Assembly (NCBI RefSeq): GCF_014336955.1
Contig: NZ_QRAI01000001.1
Span: forward strand, 558,001 to 622,000
Direction of reading: 5' to 3'
Source: Saccharophagus sp. K07
GTDB taxonomy: Bacteria > Pseudomonadota > Gammaproteobacteria > Pseudomonadales > Cellvibrionaceae
DNA length: 64,000 bases
The position numbers and the translations under genes were made by a program. The notes beneath the pieces are model-generated. The model had not been told where the DNA came from. It worked only from the letters and a program-made list of their open reading frames with translations, and ran no database searches. Position 1 is the first letter of the stretch, and each line of letters begins with the position of its first letter. Positions 17,994 through 25,576 of this stretch are shown one piece after another.

Positions 17994-18383
17994 AATCTTC
18001 TCCCAATGGTTTTGAGTTGTTGGTTGGTGATCGAGTAATGCGGTTTTTGTGCCAGTTGTTCTTCGTTGCCAGTGGCAACGATTTGTTGGAAGAAAGGAAG
18101 TAGCCTGTGCAGCGTTTTATTTCACAAAAAACTAACGCTTTGGATTTATTTAGTACACAATAAAAACACTTAAAGTTGTTGTTCTGCAGAAATTACAAGC
18201 CGAAGCTTAAAAATTTACATGGCTCGCTTTTAAGATAATGCTAATAATAAGAAGCGAGACGAAGTGGTGAAGTCTTCTGATCTAAAGAATTGCTTTGATG
18301 TACAGCATAATTCGCAGTTGCCAAATAATGGCATGTCAATTGCTCTTGTGTCCCCAACCTTTACACGATTGATTGTGAGAATT
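17994..18383. promoter_or_regulatory. 390-bp intergenic region with two inverted repeats
   Basis: This stretch separates the divergent lipoprotein and exonuclease genes. It holds a perfect inverted repeat GTTGCCA-G-TGGCAAC at 18065-18079 and a longer-spaced one, CTCGCTT (18222-18228) with AAGCGAG (18253-18259). The reading frame before 18384 is open but has no ribosome site. No clear sigma70 promoter stands out. Confidence 0.45.
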
Positions 18384-18941
18384 ATGAAACCTCTAAAAAA
18401 AGCAACGATGAAAGACGTGGCGGTAATTGATATCGAAGCCTCTGGATTTGGCGCGGAAAGTTACCCTATAGAAATTGGCATAGTGTTGCCGGACGGCACG
18501 CGTTATCAATCTCTGGTGAAACCTGAACCAACCTGGTTGCACTGGGACAAAGATGCGCAAGACATCCATGGAATATCACGGCTGTTGCTGCTGAAAGAGG
18601 GGAGGCCTGTGCAGGAAATTTGCCGCGATATCAACGCTATATGCAACGGCGTTACGCTGTATAGCGATTGCTGGGTTCATGATGCGCAATGGTTCAACGC
18701 CTTGTTTACTGCAGCAAGAATGCCCGCTTTGGCATGTTGCAGAGCCATTGAATATTTATTGGATGATCAGCAGCAGGCGCGCTACCAACATACTAAACCG
18801 CATGTGGCAAAACGTCTTGGTTTAACTCTACACAGGGCGTTAAATGACGCGATCGCGATTCAAAATACTTTGCGTGAGTTGCGTTTTATAGGAGAGGATC
18901 AGCCTTTTGTGCACCAAGGGCGCTTTACCATGGCGGGCTGA
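18384..18941 (+). CDS. DEDDh-family 3'-5' exonuclease
   Basis: The product is 185 residues from the ATG at 18384; the ATG at 18408 is an alternative. Exonuclease motif I is VAVIDIEASGFG (catalytic Asp and Glu), motif II is DCWVHDAQWFNALF (Asp), and motif III is LHRALNDAIAI (the His and Asp of the DEDDh type). The length suits a stand-alone RNase T / DNA polymerase epsilon-like exonuclease. PEPTWLHWDKDAQDIHGI matches the conserved substrate-side loop of the family. It acts on DNA or RNA 3' ends; the substrate cannot be decided. It appears monocistronic. Confidence 0.85.
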   Translation: MKPLKKATMKDVAVIDIEASGFGAESYPIEIGIVLPDGTRYQSLVKPEPTWLHWDKDAQDIHGISRLLLLKEGRPVQEICRDINAICNGVTLYSDCWVHDAQWFNALFTAARMPALACCRAIEYLLDDQQQARYQHTKPHVAKRLGLTLHRALNDAIAIQNTLRELRFIGEDQPFVHQGRFTMAG

Positions 18942-19051
18942 CGTGTGGTGAATCATGCAAAATCTTCGGTTTTATTGAAAATTGGTAACACAAGCGAAAC
19001 AGATGGAGTGCTGCAAAGGAGGGCGCAATAAAAATTGCAGTTTTATACATT

Positions 19052-19069
19052 GAGCTAGATTTCTAGCTC
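19052..19069 (-). terminator. Hairpin after the DHp-only gene
   Basis: GAGCTAG and CTAGCTC (19052-19058 and 19063-19069) form a perfect 7-bp stem with an ATTT loop, just 7 bp beyond the stop codon of the minus-strand gene at 19076. A second small stem (GCAAT/ATTGC, 19025-19038) with an A/T-rich loop follows. It probably ends the regulator operon. Confidence 0.5.
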
Positions 19070-19075
19070 CAATCG

Positions 19076-19312
19076 TCAAGGTTTTACATCTTTTAACACG
19101 TCTTTTGCGGAGTCGTCCTGAAGACTCTCTTTTAATTCGGTTATTTTTTTGCTGCAAAGCCGACATTCCGCCAAAATGACATCAAAGATTTGCAGGGCTT
19201 TATTGATGTCGCCGTTTTTCATCAAGGTCAATTTGCCGAGCTCGGCATTGATCGAAATTGTATTGAGCGGATTGCGCACATCGTGAATAAGGGCGCTGGT
19301 GGAGCGTTTCAT
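19076..19312 (-). CDS. Stand-alone histidine-kinase DHp (HisKA) domain protein
   Basis: The product is 78 residues. It begins MKRSTSALIHDVRNPLNT, an H-box with the phospho-acceptor histidine at position 10 followed by Asp and the conserved Asn-Pro. A second helix (INKALQIFDVILAECRLC) completes a two-helix dimerisation hairpin. There is no ATP-binding domain, no sensor domain, and no kinase fragment in any frame downstream. A GGAG ribosome site 6 bp before the ATG and a hairpin after the stop support a real short gene rather than a broken kinase. It follows an NtrC-type response regulator on the same strand, 83 bp away. It may pass phosphate to, or bind, that regulator; this is inference. Confidence 0.75.
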   Translation of the reverse strand: MKRSTSALIHDVRNPLNTISINAELGKLTLMKNGDINKALQIFDVILAECRLCSKKITELKESLQDDSAKDVLKDVKP

Positions 19313-19350
19313 GAGGTCTCCGTAAACACTGACGGTTAAATGACATTTAG

Positions 19351-19374
19351 CTACTCCGGTTTATACCGGAGTAG
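19351..19374. promoter_or_regulatory. Perfect hairpin between the sigma54 activator and the DHp gene
   Basis: CTACTCCGGT (19351-19360) and ACCGGAGTAG (19365-19374) form a perfect 10-bp stem with a 4-nt loop. There is no T run on either side, so it is more likely an mRNA-processing or attenuation element, or an operator, than a full terminator. Confidence 0.5.
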
Positions 19375-19395
19375 TATTAACTCCCTTCTCTCGCG

Positions 19396-20733
19396 TTATT
19401 CCGAATAAGAATTGGAGGCGGTGTAGCTGTTCAATCGGTTGTACAGAGTCTTCAAACTAATGCCCAGCATTTCTGCGGCTTTTTTCTTATCGCCATCCAA
19501 ATGTTCGAGCGTTGTCTGAATTAACTCTCTTTCTACATCCTCTACAGTCTTTCCAAAATGTATGCCATTACTTTGTGTCGTCTCCACTCGTGAAAACGGC
19601 GATTGAATACGCTCCGGCAAACGAATTTTTCCGGTTGCCTGGTCTGCCATGATGTAAGCGCGATGCAGGCAGTGTCTCAACTCGCGCACGTTGCCGGGCC
19701 AATCGTATTGGCAAAGACGTTCGAGATCTTCCTCGCGAATGCCGATTTTTGCGTTGTATTGCAAATTCAGATCGGTAAGAAAATGTTCTACAAGAAGAGG
19801 AATATCGTCTCTGCGGGTGCGCAGCGGAGGAATGTGAATGGGGAACACGGCCAAGCGGAAGTACAAGTCTTCGCGCAACTTTTTATCTCGCGCAATTTCA
19901 TGTTCTGGCCGGTTGGTTGCGGAGACAACACGGCAATTGACATCTAATTGAGCCGTCCCGCCAAGCCGAATGACCTTTCGGGATTCAAGTACGCGCAGCA
20001 GATTGGGTTGCAGATCAATCGGCATCTCGGTGATTTCGTCCAGAAATAATGTACCGTCCTGGGCAAGCTCAAATACGCCGGGTTTGCGGCTAATCGCACC
20101 GGTAAAAGCGCCTTTTTCGTGGCCGAACAGCTCACTGTTGATCAGTTCAGTGCTAAAGGCGCCGCAGTTGATGGGAACAAAATTTCCACGCACTTGGCTA
20201 GCCACGTGAATCGAAGCGGCCACTTCTTCTTTCCCGGCACCACTCTCGCCGACTAGCATGACATTGGCTTGAGTCTGCGAGACTCGCTCGATCATTTCAT
20301 AGAGCTTTTGCATGACAGGCGATTCGCCTACCAGATGTCCAAAATGTTTCTTTATGCCGCTTTCTCTGCTTGAACTACCATCGCTACTCGTTGCGAGAAA
20401 CGCATTGAGTTGTTCGAGATCGATAGGCTTGATCAGATATTTAATATTGGGGCCGTACAGGTTCATTACGAAGGATTTGATCGATGCGTGGCCTGTTACC
20501 AAGGCGACCTGTAGGTTGTGATGTTCAGCATTTAGTGCGTCTAGTACATGAAGCCCGCTCCCATCCGGAAGGATAAGATCCAAAATCGCATGAGTGTAGC
20601 GGCTCGCCACAGCCATAGATTTAGCTTCGCCAACCGAGCTGGCGCCATGGACCGTATGACCCAGCATTCTCAGCAGTTCTGTCGTCGCGTTCAGAAACTT
20701 CGTGTCGTCATCGACTAGCAGAATATTCGCCAC
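19396..20733 (-). CDS. NtrC-family sigma54-dependent response regulator
   Basis: The product is 445 residues. The receiver domain is at 1-120 with acidic pocket VDDD, phospho-acceptor Asp52 ([10 protein letters not shown]) and the conserved Lys in LIKPID. The AAA+ sigma54-activation domain at about 135-370 has Walker [10 protein letters not shown], the sigma54-contact loop GAFTGA, and Walker [13 protein letters not shown] Fis-type HTH ends the protein ([20 protein letters not shown]). The start is GTG at 20733 with a GAGGA ribosome site 7 bp upstream. The cognate full-length kinase is not adjacent; instead a DHp-only protein follows. The target genes need a -24/-12 promoter, and I could not identify one with confidence in the window. 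Confidence 0.93.
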   Translation of the reverse strand: MANILLVDDDTKFLNATTELLRMLGHTVHGASSVGEAKSMAVASRYTHAILDLILPDGSGLHVLDALNAEHHNLQVALVTGHASIKSFVMNLYGPNIKYLIKPIDLEQLNAFLATSSDGSSSRESGIKKHFGHLVGESPVMQKLYEMIERVSQTQANVMLVGESGAGKEEVAASIHVASQVRGNFVPINCGAFSTELINSELFGHEKGAFTGAISRKPGVFELAQDGTLFLDEITEMPIDLQPNLLRVLESRKVIRLGGTAQLDVNCRVVSATNRPEHEIARDKKLREDLYFRLAVFPIHIPPLRTRRDDIPLLVEHFLTDLNLQYNAKIGIREEDLERLCQYDWPGNVRELRHCLHRAYIMADQATGKIRLPERIQSPFSRVETTQSNGIHFGKTVEDVERELIQTTLEHLDGDKKKAAEMLGISLKTLYNRLNSYTASNSYSE

Positions 20734-21161
20734 CTAGCATTCCTCTTTAATTGCCCGAGCCAAATCTATCCTTTAGCTTACTTGCGCACTTCGATGCCAA
20801 ACATACGGCAGCACACGTAAGAGCTGTTAAGGTTTCTGTTTCGGTTATGAAGCCCAGGCATATTTCATTTTGCCAACGTCTGGTTATTCATACCCGCGTT
20901 ATAAATTTTTGTTCCGCTTATTGTGGGCGCTTTCGTCAAATTCAATCACAACCAAAGAATTCAAAATGGTTATAACGACGGAAAAGCGCAATAGGTGACA
21001 AGCGGGTTCTGAAAAGATGCTGTGCGGGCCTCAAAACATTGATGCCTTAATCTATCACCATAGTCAGCAGGTCAGCTGAAAATATTAGATACTAAAGAGA
21101 GTATTAATGCTGTAGTGGCAGAAAAATCAGCGTCTTAGCAAGACTAATGGCGTTGGTTACT
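20734..21161. other. 428-bp intergenic region without a convincing gene
   Basis: This is the upstream region of the GTG-started NtrC-type gene and the downstream region of the yqjK-like gene. A short plus-strand frame (20751-20975) lacks a ribosome site and any recognisable content. I see no terminator hairpin or repeat that stands out. Confidence 0.4.
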
Positions 21162-21380
21162 TTAAAGGAAAGGGGTTTTGGTGACAAGGCTGGACAATAA
21201 ATAGGCTTTTCTGAAGGTGGGGTAACGTGATAGCCATATCACTGCGGCAAAGGCTCCCACAAAAATGATTTTTTTGTGGCGGAATCGGCTAAGAGGATGC
21301 CGATTCCAATGGGAAACTAATCGTTCACGATCAATGAGAAGCTGCGCATTCAGTTGCTCAATCTCGGTTGATAGCGTCAT
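21162..21380 (-). CDS. YqjK-like small membrane protein (72 aa)
   Basis: A basic, helical N-terminus (LSTEIEQLNAQLLIDRERLV) precedes a single membrane segment (KIIFVGAFAAVIWLSRYP). Its start overlaps the end of the YqjE-like gene by 23 bp, so it is the third gene of a yqjD-yqjE-yqjK-type operon. The function of YqjK is unknown; the E. coli operon is linked to stationary phase. Confidence 0.65.
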   Translation of the reverse strand: MTLSTEIEQLNAQLLIDRERLVSHWNRHPLSRFRHKKIIFVGAFAAVIWLSRYPTFRKAYLLSSLVTKTPFL

Positions 21381-21840
21381 AGAGGCGTTCCCCGGTATTT
21401 TTAATAAACGAGCGCGTGTGAGGTAATGTTAGGCGCCGTACATACATATCGCTCACAATTTTGCAGGCAAATAATGCAAAGATTTGCAAAATGAAAAACC
21501 CTCCAATTCCCCAGCCAATTGAGCCGAAAAAGTAATAAGCGAGCCAGCCGATAAAAACGGAAAGGGATAACCAAGCAAACAATGCCAAAAATATCCCTAT
21601 TATTGCTACGCCTATAAGTCTGGGTATCGCTTGGGCTGCCAAGCCGACTTCCATAAGGGCTAGGTCCATAAAACTGCGGGCGACAGTGAGCGCATCAGTG
21701 GCTATGGTAAACAGTGATGGTTTTGCATTCTCCTCAGGACTATTGTTTTGCATGTTGTGTTCGTCTGGCGCAGCAGTGCTGCTGCCAGACAGAGATTCGT
21801 CCGTGTGACTATGCGGTGTTTCCGTTGAGCCATTCACCAT
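21358..21840 (-). CDS. YqjE-like / phage-holin-superfamily membrane protein
   Basis: The product is 160 residues. The first 45 are polar, rich in Ser, Glu and Asn. Two long membrane helices follow (PRLIGVAIIGIFLALFAWLS and IGWGIGGFFILQIFALFACK) with a basic C-terminal tail (YVRRLTLPHTRSFIKNTGER). This pattern is that of YqjE / holin superfamily III proteins (DUF1469). It lies 30 bp downstream of the YqjD-like gene and overlaps the YqjK-like gene. Confidence 0.75.
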   Translation of the reverse strand: MVNGSTETPHSHTDESLSGSSTAAPDEHNMQNNSPEENAKPSLFTIATDALTVARSFMDLALMEVGLAAQAIPRLIGVAIIGIFLALFAWLSLSVFIGWLAYYFFGSIGWGIGGFFILQIFALFACKIVSDMYVRRLTLPHTRSFIKNTGERLYDAINRD

Positions 21841-21870
21841 TAAATAATCTCGCTTAGATGGTGTGCGGAA

Positions 21871-22227
21871 TTAACGGCTGACGCGTGACAAAAGCCATCC
21901 CAGAGCGAATGCGGCACCCACGTATAACAAGGGCTTTTCCGCAACTTTATTTTCCGCTTTGTGCTCCAGATCCCACGCAATACGTTTGCCTTCATTCAGT
22001 TTCAGTTTGGCGATATCTCCAGAGGCTACGCCGAAGCTGGCAAGTGCGTCATAAATGCTGGTAGATGCTTTTTTGAGTTGCTCTAGGGCTTCTCCAATTC
22101 GAGCAGCTTGCTCTGCAGAATTGCTAGTACCATATTCAGCTGATCGAAAACGCTCTTGATTGCTACCGTTGGTTTTTTCTGCCTCAAATTGAGGGCGTGG
22201 AGGAGTGGTCGGTTGTTGTGTGTTCAT
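21871..22227 (-). CDS. YqjD/ElaB-like (DUF883) ribosome- and membrane-associated protein
   Basis: The product is 118 residues. A polar helical region (EQAARIGEALEQLKKASTSI) leads to a C-terminal membrane anchor in the typical DUF883 form (EKPLLYVGAAFALGWLLSRV). In E. coli, YqjD and ElaB are inner-membrane tail-anchored proteins that bind ribosomes in stationary phase. It is the first gene of the yqjD-E-K set. An inverted repeat, CTGCAC (22265-22270) with GTGCAG (22278-22283), lies about 40 bp upstream and may be regulatory. Confidence 0.75.
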   Translation of the reverse strand: MNTQQPTTPPRPQFEAEKTNGSNQERFRSAEYGTSNSAEQAARIGEALEQLKKASTSIYDALASFGVASGDIAKLKLNEGKRIAWDLEHKAENKVAEKPLLYVGAAFALGWLLSRVSR

Positions 22228-22373
22228 AAGCAGTACCTTTTTATAGGAACGTTATCGAATTAATCTGCACAGACGACGTGCAGGTATGTGAATATTGTTG
22301 TTAACAAATAGCGTGCCATTAAAATATGCCCGGCTTATCCCGACAATTCGCAAACAGGCGCGTAAATCGAGTA

Positions 22374-23617
22374 TCAAGCGCTATTTTGTGGCCAAAACTT
22401 TGTAAGTTTTGCAAGCCATCGATTCTTTTTACAGGCTAGGTTGGTTTCGTCTTGGGGGCATCCATTAAACACTTCTACCCAATTTCCGATGAGTCGCAGA
22501 TGATATAAAGCGAGCTTGATGCACATCAGCAGTGGGATGGCAAGTAACATGCCGCCAACTCCCCACAGCCATCCCCAAATAAACATCCACAGTACCACGA
22601 GAAGCGGGTTGATATTAAATCGCTTTCCTAACACCGTCGGGGTGACAAATTGACTCTCTATAACATTTAACACCATAAATACAGATGCGGGTGTAATCAT
22701 GCTCAAAACCGAGTCGCCTTCGGAAAATCCCACAGCAGTCAAAATTACTAAAAGAATCAAAGGCCCCACATAAGGGGCATAATTTAAAATAGTCGCCAGA
22801 GCTCCCCATAGAAGTGCGTCTTTAACGCCAAATAGTGAGAGTGCTAATGCGGTGCAGATACCGAGCCCCACATTGATGAGAGAAACCCACAGGATATACA
22901 TGGATACATCGTCGCGGATGACTTGGAACATTACTACGGTCAATTTCTTATCCGCAAAAGTTTCCTGGGAGCGGACAATATTGCGCATCAAGTCATCGCC
23001 ATAAACCAGAAAAAAATAAATCATGATAATGACGGCGATGGATTGAATAAGAAAAATGATAGTCGTCTGCGCGAATAATGAAGCTAGGGTAACCACAGTG
23101 GAATCCATGGCTTGTTCGATGGCGGATGTATCTGTAGTTCTGGCCCTATACCCAAACTGCTGGAAAGCGCATAGACCCTGTCGGCGATGCGGCTACCTAT
23201 CACTGGCGCAGCTTCCAGCCAGCGGAGCGCCGGGTTGAACAGCAGTACAGCAATATAGATAAAAGCTCCTAGTAGCACCGCTTCTAAAAGAAGGCTGGCT
23301 GCAGGTTTGGGAATGTGGAAGGTTTCCAGCGAGCGAACCAGTGGAGAAGCAAACAGCGCGATAAATCCAGCTACCAGAATTGGTAACAAAATCATTTTCG
23401 CCAGATAAATGATGGTGACAACGATTACTAATGTAAGAATTCTTAACGACAGCGGAGCGATAGGAGGCTTAGTTAACTCCGATTCTTCCTGAATTGCGTT
23501 TTCTTCCGCTTCAGGGAGGCGCTCTTGCGCTTTTGGTGTTGTAGCAACATCTGGCTGCGTTGGTGTAGCAGCATTATTTTGTAATGCTGGATTCTTTTTA
23601 AGAACAGCTTGGTCCAT
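22374..23617 (-). pseudogene. AI-2E/PerM-family transporter split by a frameshift
   Basis: Two overlapping frames together make one AI-2E-family (YhhT/PerM) permease. The first part, from ATG 23617, has the N-terminal helices (LRILTLVIVVTIIYLAKMIL and SLLLEAVLLGAFIYIAVLLF) and RWLEAAPVIGSRIADRVYAL. It then runs out of frame near 23140 and stops at 23084. The second part, in the -1 frame, has the remaining helices (FLIQSIAVIIMIYFFLVYGD, LLWGALATILNYAPYVGPLI, FIWGWLWGVGGMLLAIPLLM). Reading GPEL then TDTSAIEQAMDS across the junction restores a normal family sequence, so one base appears to be missing near 23139. No slippery heptamer is visible there. It could be a true inactivating deletion or a sequencing error. 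Confidence 0.75.
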
Positions 23618-23930
23618 AAATCTAAATCGCTCGCTGAAGGCAGTTCCGCAAGATTGCGGGTTAAAATCGCCTCTGCGGAATCTGTGCCATGTGATCAATG
23701 CATGTCGCGGTGCGATTCGCAGGTGCGCGGCACGAATAGTTTTGCAAAAATGCCTAACCAATCTGAAAAATATTCCGCGCGATTTGCATTGCTTTACAGT
23801 TGTAATTGATTTTCTTTGATTTTCTTTTGGCATGGATGCTGCTGTCTATCTAAGCCTCATCACGAATAATAACGTGATTAATTAGCTAGCGGAAAATGGC
23901 TGGCAAGTAGATGGGACATGGGTAGGCCAT
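23618..23930. promoter_or_regulatory. Divergent intergenic region of 313 bp
   Basis: This is the shared upstream region of the frameshifted transporter and the 114-aa secreted protein. The transporter frame remains open up to 23833 but its conserved part starts at 23617. I see no strong promoter or repeat in it. Confidence 0.35.
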
Positions 23931-24275
23931 ATGAAAACTATAAGATTCATGTTCATTTCTTTAATGCTGTCTGTTTTGATACTGAACTCGCAAGCGGATG
24001 CTCAACCTGGGGCTTTGCTTGTTTCAGCTCGATCCAACAGCGATGCTAATACAGAGTTTGAAGCGGAAGCTGAGCGGCCAGCGGAGCATACTAAAGCGAT
24101 AGAATTGGCCATCAAGGAAACCACCAAAAATGCTTGGTCGGATGTTGAAAGAGGAAATGTTGTAAAAGGAATTGAGTGGATAGCGTTGGTCGATAATCGT
24201 TTATTAATGGCGGGAAGTAATGTTTTTTGCACATTTTCGATGACCAACGACGGCTTTGGCGGACAAAGGTATTAG
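23931..24275 (+). CDS. Small secreted hypothetical protein (114 aa)
   Basis: A clear signal peptide (IRFMFISLMLSVLILNSQADA) is followed by an acidic stretch (EFEAEAERPAEHTKAIELAI) and a short domain with WSDVERGNVVKGIEWIALVD. There are no known motifs, and only one cysteine after the signal. I do not recognise the family. The mature protein would be periplasmic, about 90 residues. It sits in a cluster of stress- and envelope-type genes. Confidence 0.6.
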   Translation: MKTIRFMFISLMLSVLILNSQADAQPGALLVSARSNSDANTEFEAEAERPAEHTKAIELAIKETTKNAWSDVERGNVVKGIEWIALVDNRLLMAGSNVFCTFSMTNDGFGGQRY

Positions 24276-24469
24276 GGGATGAAAGCGGTCGAATTAACAG
24301 TGCCGTGGGACCTTAACGGTAATGTAGAAACGGAAGTGCACAACACACTCGCAGAGAATATTGTGCGCAAGCGCAATGTGAGTGAGGATCGTGAGCAATC
24401 CGTATTGGCTCTTATTTGGGTTTTCTTTTTTGCACGCCATAGGGCGATAACAGGATTTGGAGGTGTTAA

Positions 24470-25060
24470 GTGCTGAATACCACCTTTATAGATGATATGT
24501 GTTCGAGGCGCGCGCAAGCGCGTAAATATATGGTCAGTTGCTCGGCTTCTCACGGGCAGGAAAATCCGCAGACACTGATTGACTTACTAAATGAAGCTCT
24601 GGCAACTGAGCTGATCTGCGTACTGCGTAACAAGGCGCATTATTACGCGAGCCATGGTTTTCCCAGCCCTGACGAAGATGTAAAACTCGCGGATGCGGAG
24701 TACATGGAGTACGCCAACCAGGATCAAAAACACGTGGATCAGATTGCGGAGCGAATTACGCAATTGGGCGGGCATGCGGATTTTAATCCGGCAATACTCG
24801 GGCAGAGAGGCTACAGCGATTACACCAGCTCCGGCAGTCCTTTGGATACTTTGAATGAAGATCTGATTGCCGGGCGGATTGTGGTTGATATTTTCAACGA
24901 AATGATCCGGTTTATCGGACGGCGCGACTTGATTACACGCACCTTGCTTGAGCGGATCGTCGAGCAGAAAGAAGAGCACGCCACCCAGTTAATGGCGCGT
25001 ATCCAGGCGTTGCGTATAACCCCACCTGCTCGTGTCGCAACCATGCGGGCAGCGAGTTAA
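24470..25060 (+). CDS. Ferritin-like (bacterioferritin-type) diiron protein
   Basis: The product is 196 residues. The GTG start at 24470 is supported by a GGAGGT ribosome site 6 bp upstream. A four-helix ferritin fold occupies about 35-185. Carboxylate and histidine ligands sit in LLNEALATELICVLRNKAHY, EYMEYANQDQKHVDQI, LIAGRIVVDIFNEMIRF and RIVEQKEEHATQLM, which gives paired Glu...ExxH motifs. This matches bacterioferritin/Dps-like proteins that oxidise or store iron. No heme-ligand Met can be assigned with certainty. The N-terminal 30 residues (MCSRRAQARKYMVSCSAS) are an unusual extension and the real start could be the ATG within it. Confidence 0.8.
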   Translation: MLNTTFIDDMCSRRAQARKYMVSCSASHGQENPQTLIDLLNEALATELICVLRNKAHYYASHGFPSPDEDVKLADAEYMEYANQDQKHVDQIAERITQLGGHADFNPAILGQRGYSDYTSSGSPLDTLNEDLIAGRIVVDIFNEMIRFIGRRDLITRTLLERIVEQKEEHATQLMARIQALRITPPARVATMRAAS

Positions 25061-25140
25061 AGGCCGCAAACGGGCATCCTTAATAGAACAGAAGTTTTTA
25101 ACGCACCTGTTTATTGATTATAAGAGGATGCCGTTTGCCT
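25061..25140. repeat. Spaced inverted repeat downstream of the ferritin-like gene
   Basis: The left arm at 25061-25082 (GCAAACGGGCATCC core) and the right arm at 25121-25140 (GGATGCCGTTTGC core) are near-perfect reverse complements, separated by about 38 bp. It could form a long hairpin in the 3' end of the ferritin-like mRNA, or mark a terminator without a T run. Confidence 0.55.
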
Positions 25141-25576
25141 CTCCGCCTTTCCTTTCCCATACCCTAGGTAGGGTTATTTGAGATTAAACATGCGCCTCAT
25201 GCTTGTAAGATACAAACTTGTCGGTTTGTGTCTTGCCCCACCATGATTAAGGGGTTATATTTTTTCGCACTTCCGCGTGCCGTTTGCGCGCTGCTTTCTT
25301 GAACAGGTTGGCGTGTGGCGGAAGTTGCCAGTCGAAAGCCCAGCAATTCGCAGGTCGGAAGACACCCCTCTTGGCACGAATTTGTAGAGGATTACATTTT
25401 TTTTCATCTTTGTAAGGGACCAATAACTTACCATTGCCATCTCACTGGCAGGTTCTTGAATCGTCATTTGGTTTTTTTCCATCTGACGTGTCTTTTTTTC
25501 TTGTTCTCATTCGACAAGTAATTAACGTTCGCGGTGTTCCGCTGGATTGGATCTTCATCGTTTCGGTAGACGTACC
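25141..25576 (+). promoter_or_regulatory. Upstream region of the RND efflux genes with two operator-like palindromes
   Basis: ACCCTAGGTAGGGT at 25161-25174 is a two-arm palindrome. ACAAAC-TTGTCG-GTTTGT at 25212-25229 is a second inverted repeat of the size bound by TetR-type repressors of efflux operons. No TetR or other regulator gene is adjacent. Short open frames here (for example 25315-25521) have no ribosome site or recognisable content. Confidence 0.45.

Noticed and set aside
18060-18500. Sigma54 -24/-12 promoter for the NtrC-type regulator
   Set aside because: The best TGGC-like candidates have wrong spacing or lie in coding sequence.
23084-23170. Programmed -1 frameshift in the AI-2E transporter gene
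   Set aside because: There is no slippery heptamer or downstream stem at the junction, so a single-base loss or sequencing error is more likely.
24279-24476. 65-codon frame between the secreted 114-aa protein and the ferritin-like gene, with slight BON-domain look (VELTVPWDLNG)
   Set aside because: The resemblance is too weak, and the frame overlaps the GTG start of the next gene. It may be a decayed BON gene.
25255-25521. Short frames on both strands before the RND adaptor
   Set aside because: Low-complexity, Phe/Leu-rich, without ribosome sites; treated as regulatory DNA.
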